Translations under genes and position numbers: made by a program
Shown here: positions 62,972 through 64,000 of the stretch, one piece after another
How positions within the stretch are numbered: position 1 is the stretch's first letter
How the letters are laid out: the number at the start of each line of letters is the position of its first letter
Assembly (NCBI RefSeq): GCF_001557535.2
Contig: NZ_CP014306.1
Location: forward strand, 3,038,001 to 3,102,000
Direction of reading: 5' to 3'
DNA from: Burkholderia sp. PAMC 26561
Lineage (GTDB): Bacteria; Pseudomonadota; Gammaproteobacteria; Burkholderiales; Burkholderiaceae
Length of the DNA: 64,000 bases
Notes under the pieces: model-generated
Database searches by the model: none
What the model saw: the letters and a program-made list of their open reading frames with translations, nothing else
Told to the model about the DNA's origin: nothing

Positions 62972-64000
62972 TCACTGGTCCCGCTGCAGGACGTAGCGTC
63001 CCGGCGCCGGCTCGATCACCGCGAAATCTGCTGACCCCAGTTCCGGCTTCGGCTTTACTTTCTTGCCGCCGTGTCCATCGAGCCAGTCGGTCCAGGTTGT
63101 CCACCAGCTTCCCGGATGCTCGGTCGCGCCTTCGAACCAGTCGTCTGCGTTCTCGGGAAGAGTCTTATCGGTCGTGTCCAGCTTCCAGAAGCTGCGCTTG
63201 TTTTTCGACGGCGGATTGATCACGCCCGCAATATGCCCAGATGCGCCGAGCACGAACGTCTGCGGGCCGGTGAGCAACGGCGCCGATGCGTAGGCCGCCG
63301 TCCACGGCACGATGTGATCCTCGCGCGAGCCATACAGGAACGTGGGCACGTCGATCAGCGACAAATCCACCGGTTCGCCGCAGGCGGTCAACTCGCCGGG
63401 ATTGCGCAGGCGGTTTTCCAGATACGTGTTGCGCAGATACCAGACGAACATCGGCCCGGGAAGATTGGTGGAGTCGCTGTTCCAGTAAAGCAGATCGAAC
63501 GCTTGCGGCGTGCGTCCCTTGAGGTAGTTGTCGACCACGTAGTTCCACACCAGGTCGTTCGGGCGCAGATACGAGAACGTGTTCGCGAACTCCACTCCGC
63601 GCATCAGGCCCGCCGGCGTACCGTCTTTTCCGCCGATGGTCTGTTCGCGCATCTTCACATGCTGTTCATCGATAAAAACATCCAGCACGCCCGTATCCGA
63701 GAAATCGAGCATGGCGGTGAGCAAGGTCATCGATGCCGCCGGATGTTCCCCGCGCGCGGCCAGCACGGCCAAGGCCGTCGCGAGCATGGTGCCGCCCACG
63801 CAGAAGCCGAGCGTGTTGATCTGCTCGCGTCCGCTGATCTGCTTCACCACATCGATAGGCGTAAGCACGCCCTCGTCGATGTAATCGTCCCACGTCTTGT
63901 GCGCAATCGATGCATCCGCATTGCGCCACGAGATCATGAAAACCTGATGACCGGCATCGAGCGCGTGGCCGACGAGCGAACCTTCGGGCTGCAGATCGAG
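62972..64000 (-). CDS. phaC: Class I PHA synthase, N-terminus outside the window
   Basis: C-terminal part (about 342 residues) of poly(3-hydroxybutyrate) synthase; the frame stays open past base 64000. The lipase-like box LGFCVGGTML holds the catalytic cysteine, and the other triad members are Asp in GSREDHIVPW and His in GASGHIAGVINPP. Class I hallmarks VFMISWRNAD and PGSWWTTWTDWL are present. It polymerises (R)-3-hydroxyacyl-CoA on granules. Confidence 0.95.
   Translation of the reverse strand, partial: LDLQPEGSLVGHALDAGHQVFMISWRNADASIAHKTWDDYIDEGVLTPIDVVKQISGREQINTLGFCVGGTMLATALAVLAARGEHPAASMTLLTAMLDFSDTGVLDVFIDEQHVKMREQTIGGKDGTPAGLMRGVEFANTFSYLRPNDLVWNYVVDNYLKGRTPQAFDLLYWNSDSTNLPGPMFVWYLRNTYLENRLRNPGELTACGEPVDLSLIDVPTFLYGSREDHIVPWTAAYASAPLLTGPQTFVLGASGHIAGVINPPSKNKRSFWKLDTTDKTLPENADDWFEGATEHPGSWWTTWTDWLDGHGGKKVKPKPELGSADFAVIEPAPGRYVLQRDQ

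Overview
The window is a high-GC (low-60s percent) chromosomal segment of a betaproteobacterium in the Burkholderiaceae, most like Paraburkholderia or Caballeronia. The basis is the protein-level resemblance to that group, the phaC-phaA-phaB-phaR polyhydroxybutyrate locus with a Cupriavidus-like BktB thiolase nearby, a Burkholderia-type RimO, and a complete Wsp surface-sensing operon. No rRNA or tRNA gene, CRISPR array, prophage or intact insertion sequence was seen. The first gene (ptxS) and the last (phaC) run off the window ends.

Layout. 1-5017: 2-ketogluconate catabolism, kguE-kguK-kguT-kguD on the minus strand, followed by its LacI-family repressor ptxS, with a perfect PtxS-type operator in front of kguE. 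5118-7203: divergent LysR regulator and YeiH-type exporter. 7297-8787: Fic protein. 9014-12497: glutathione transferase, aldo/keto reductase, ClC channel. 12680-13304: candidate sigma-54 promoter, small secreted protein, DUF2795 protein. 13319-20001: TetR regulator and a divergent, translationally coupled RND efflux trio. 20107-20964: exported protein with repeated Trp-x-x-Pro motifs.

20969-29887 (minus strand): wspA-B-C-D-E-F-R, a chemosensory pathway ending in a diguanylate cyclase, so surface contact is converted into c-di-GMP. A 581-bp gap follows with several DnaA-box-like words. 30469-31997: hipBA toxin-antitoxin pair behind a set of regularly spaced dyads. 32181-36176: AsmA-like protein and a FetAB-type ABC exporter. 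36208-41755: a light-sensing operon of heme oxygenase, bacteriophytochrome kinase, single-domain receiver and hybrid kinase. 42069-46151: bacterial NHEJ (Ku and LigD) plus a small hydrophilic protein.

47010-52360 is the most plastic part. An intact zinc-type oxidoreductase gene and an intact P450 gene flank decayed fragments of a second copy of each, in the order ADH, psi-P450, psi-ADH, P450. This is the pattern expected from tandem duplication of an ADH-P450 pair followed by reciprocal loss. A TPR/glycosyltransferase gene and a brnTA toxin-antitoxin pair sit in the two intervals.

52474-64000 is housekeeping and storage metabolism: serB, metC, a rimO-bktB-lipoprotein operon, a GNAT acetyltransferase, dusC, then phaR, phaB, phaA and phaC.
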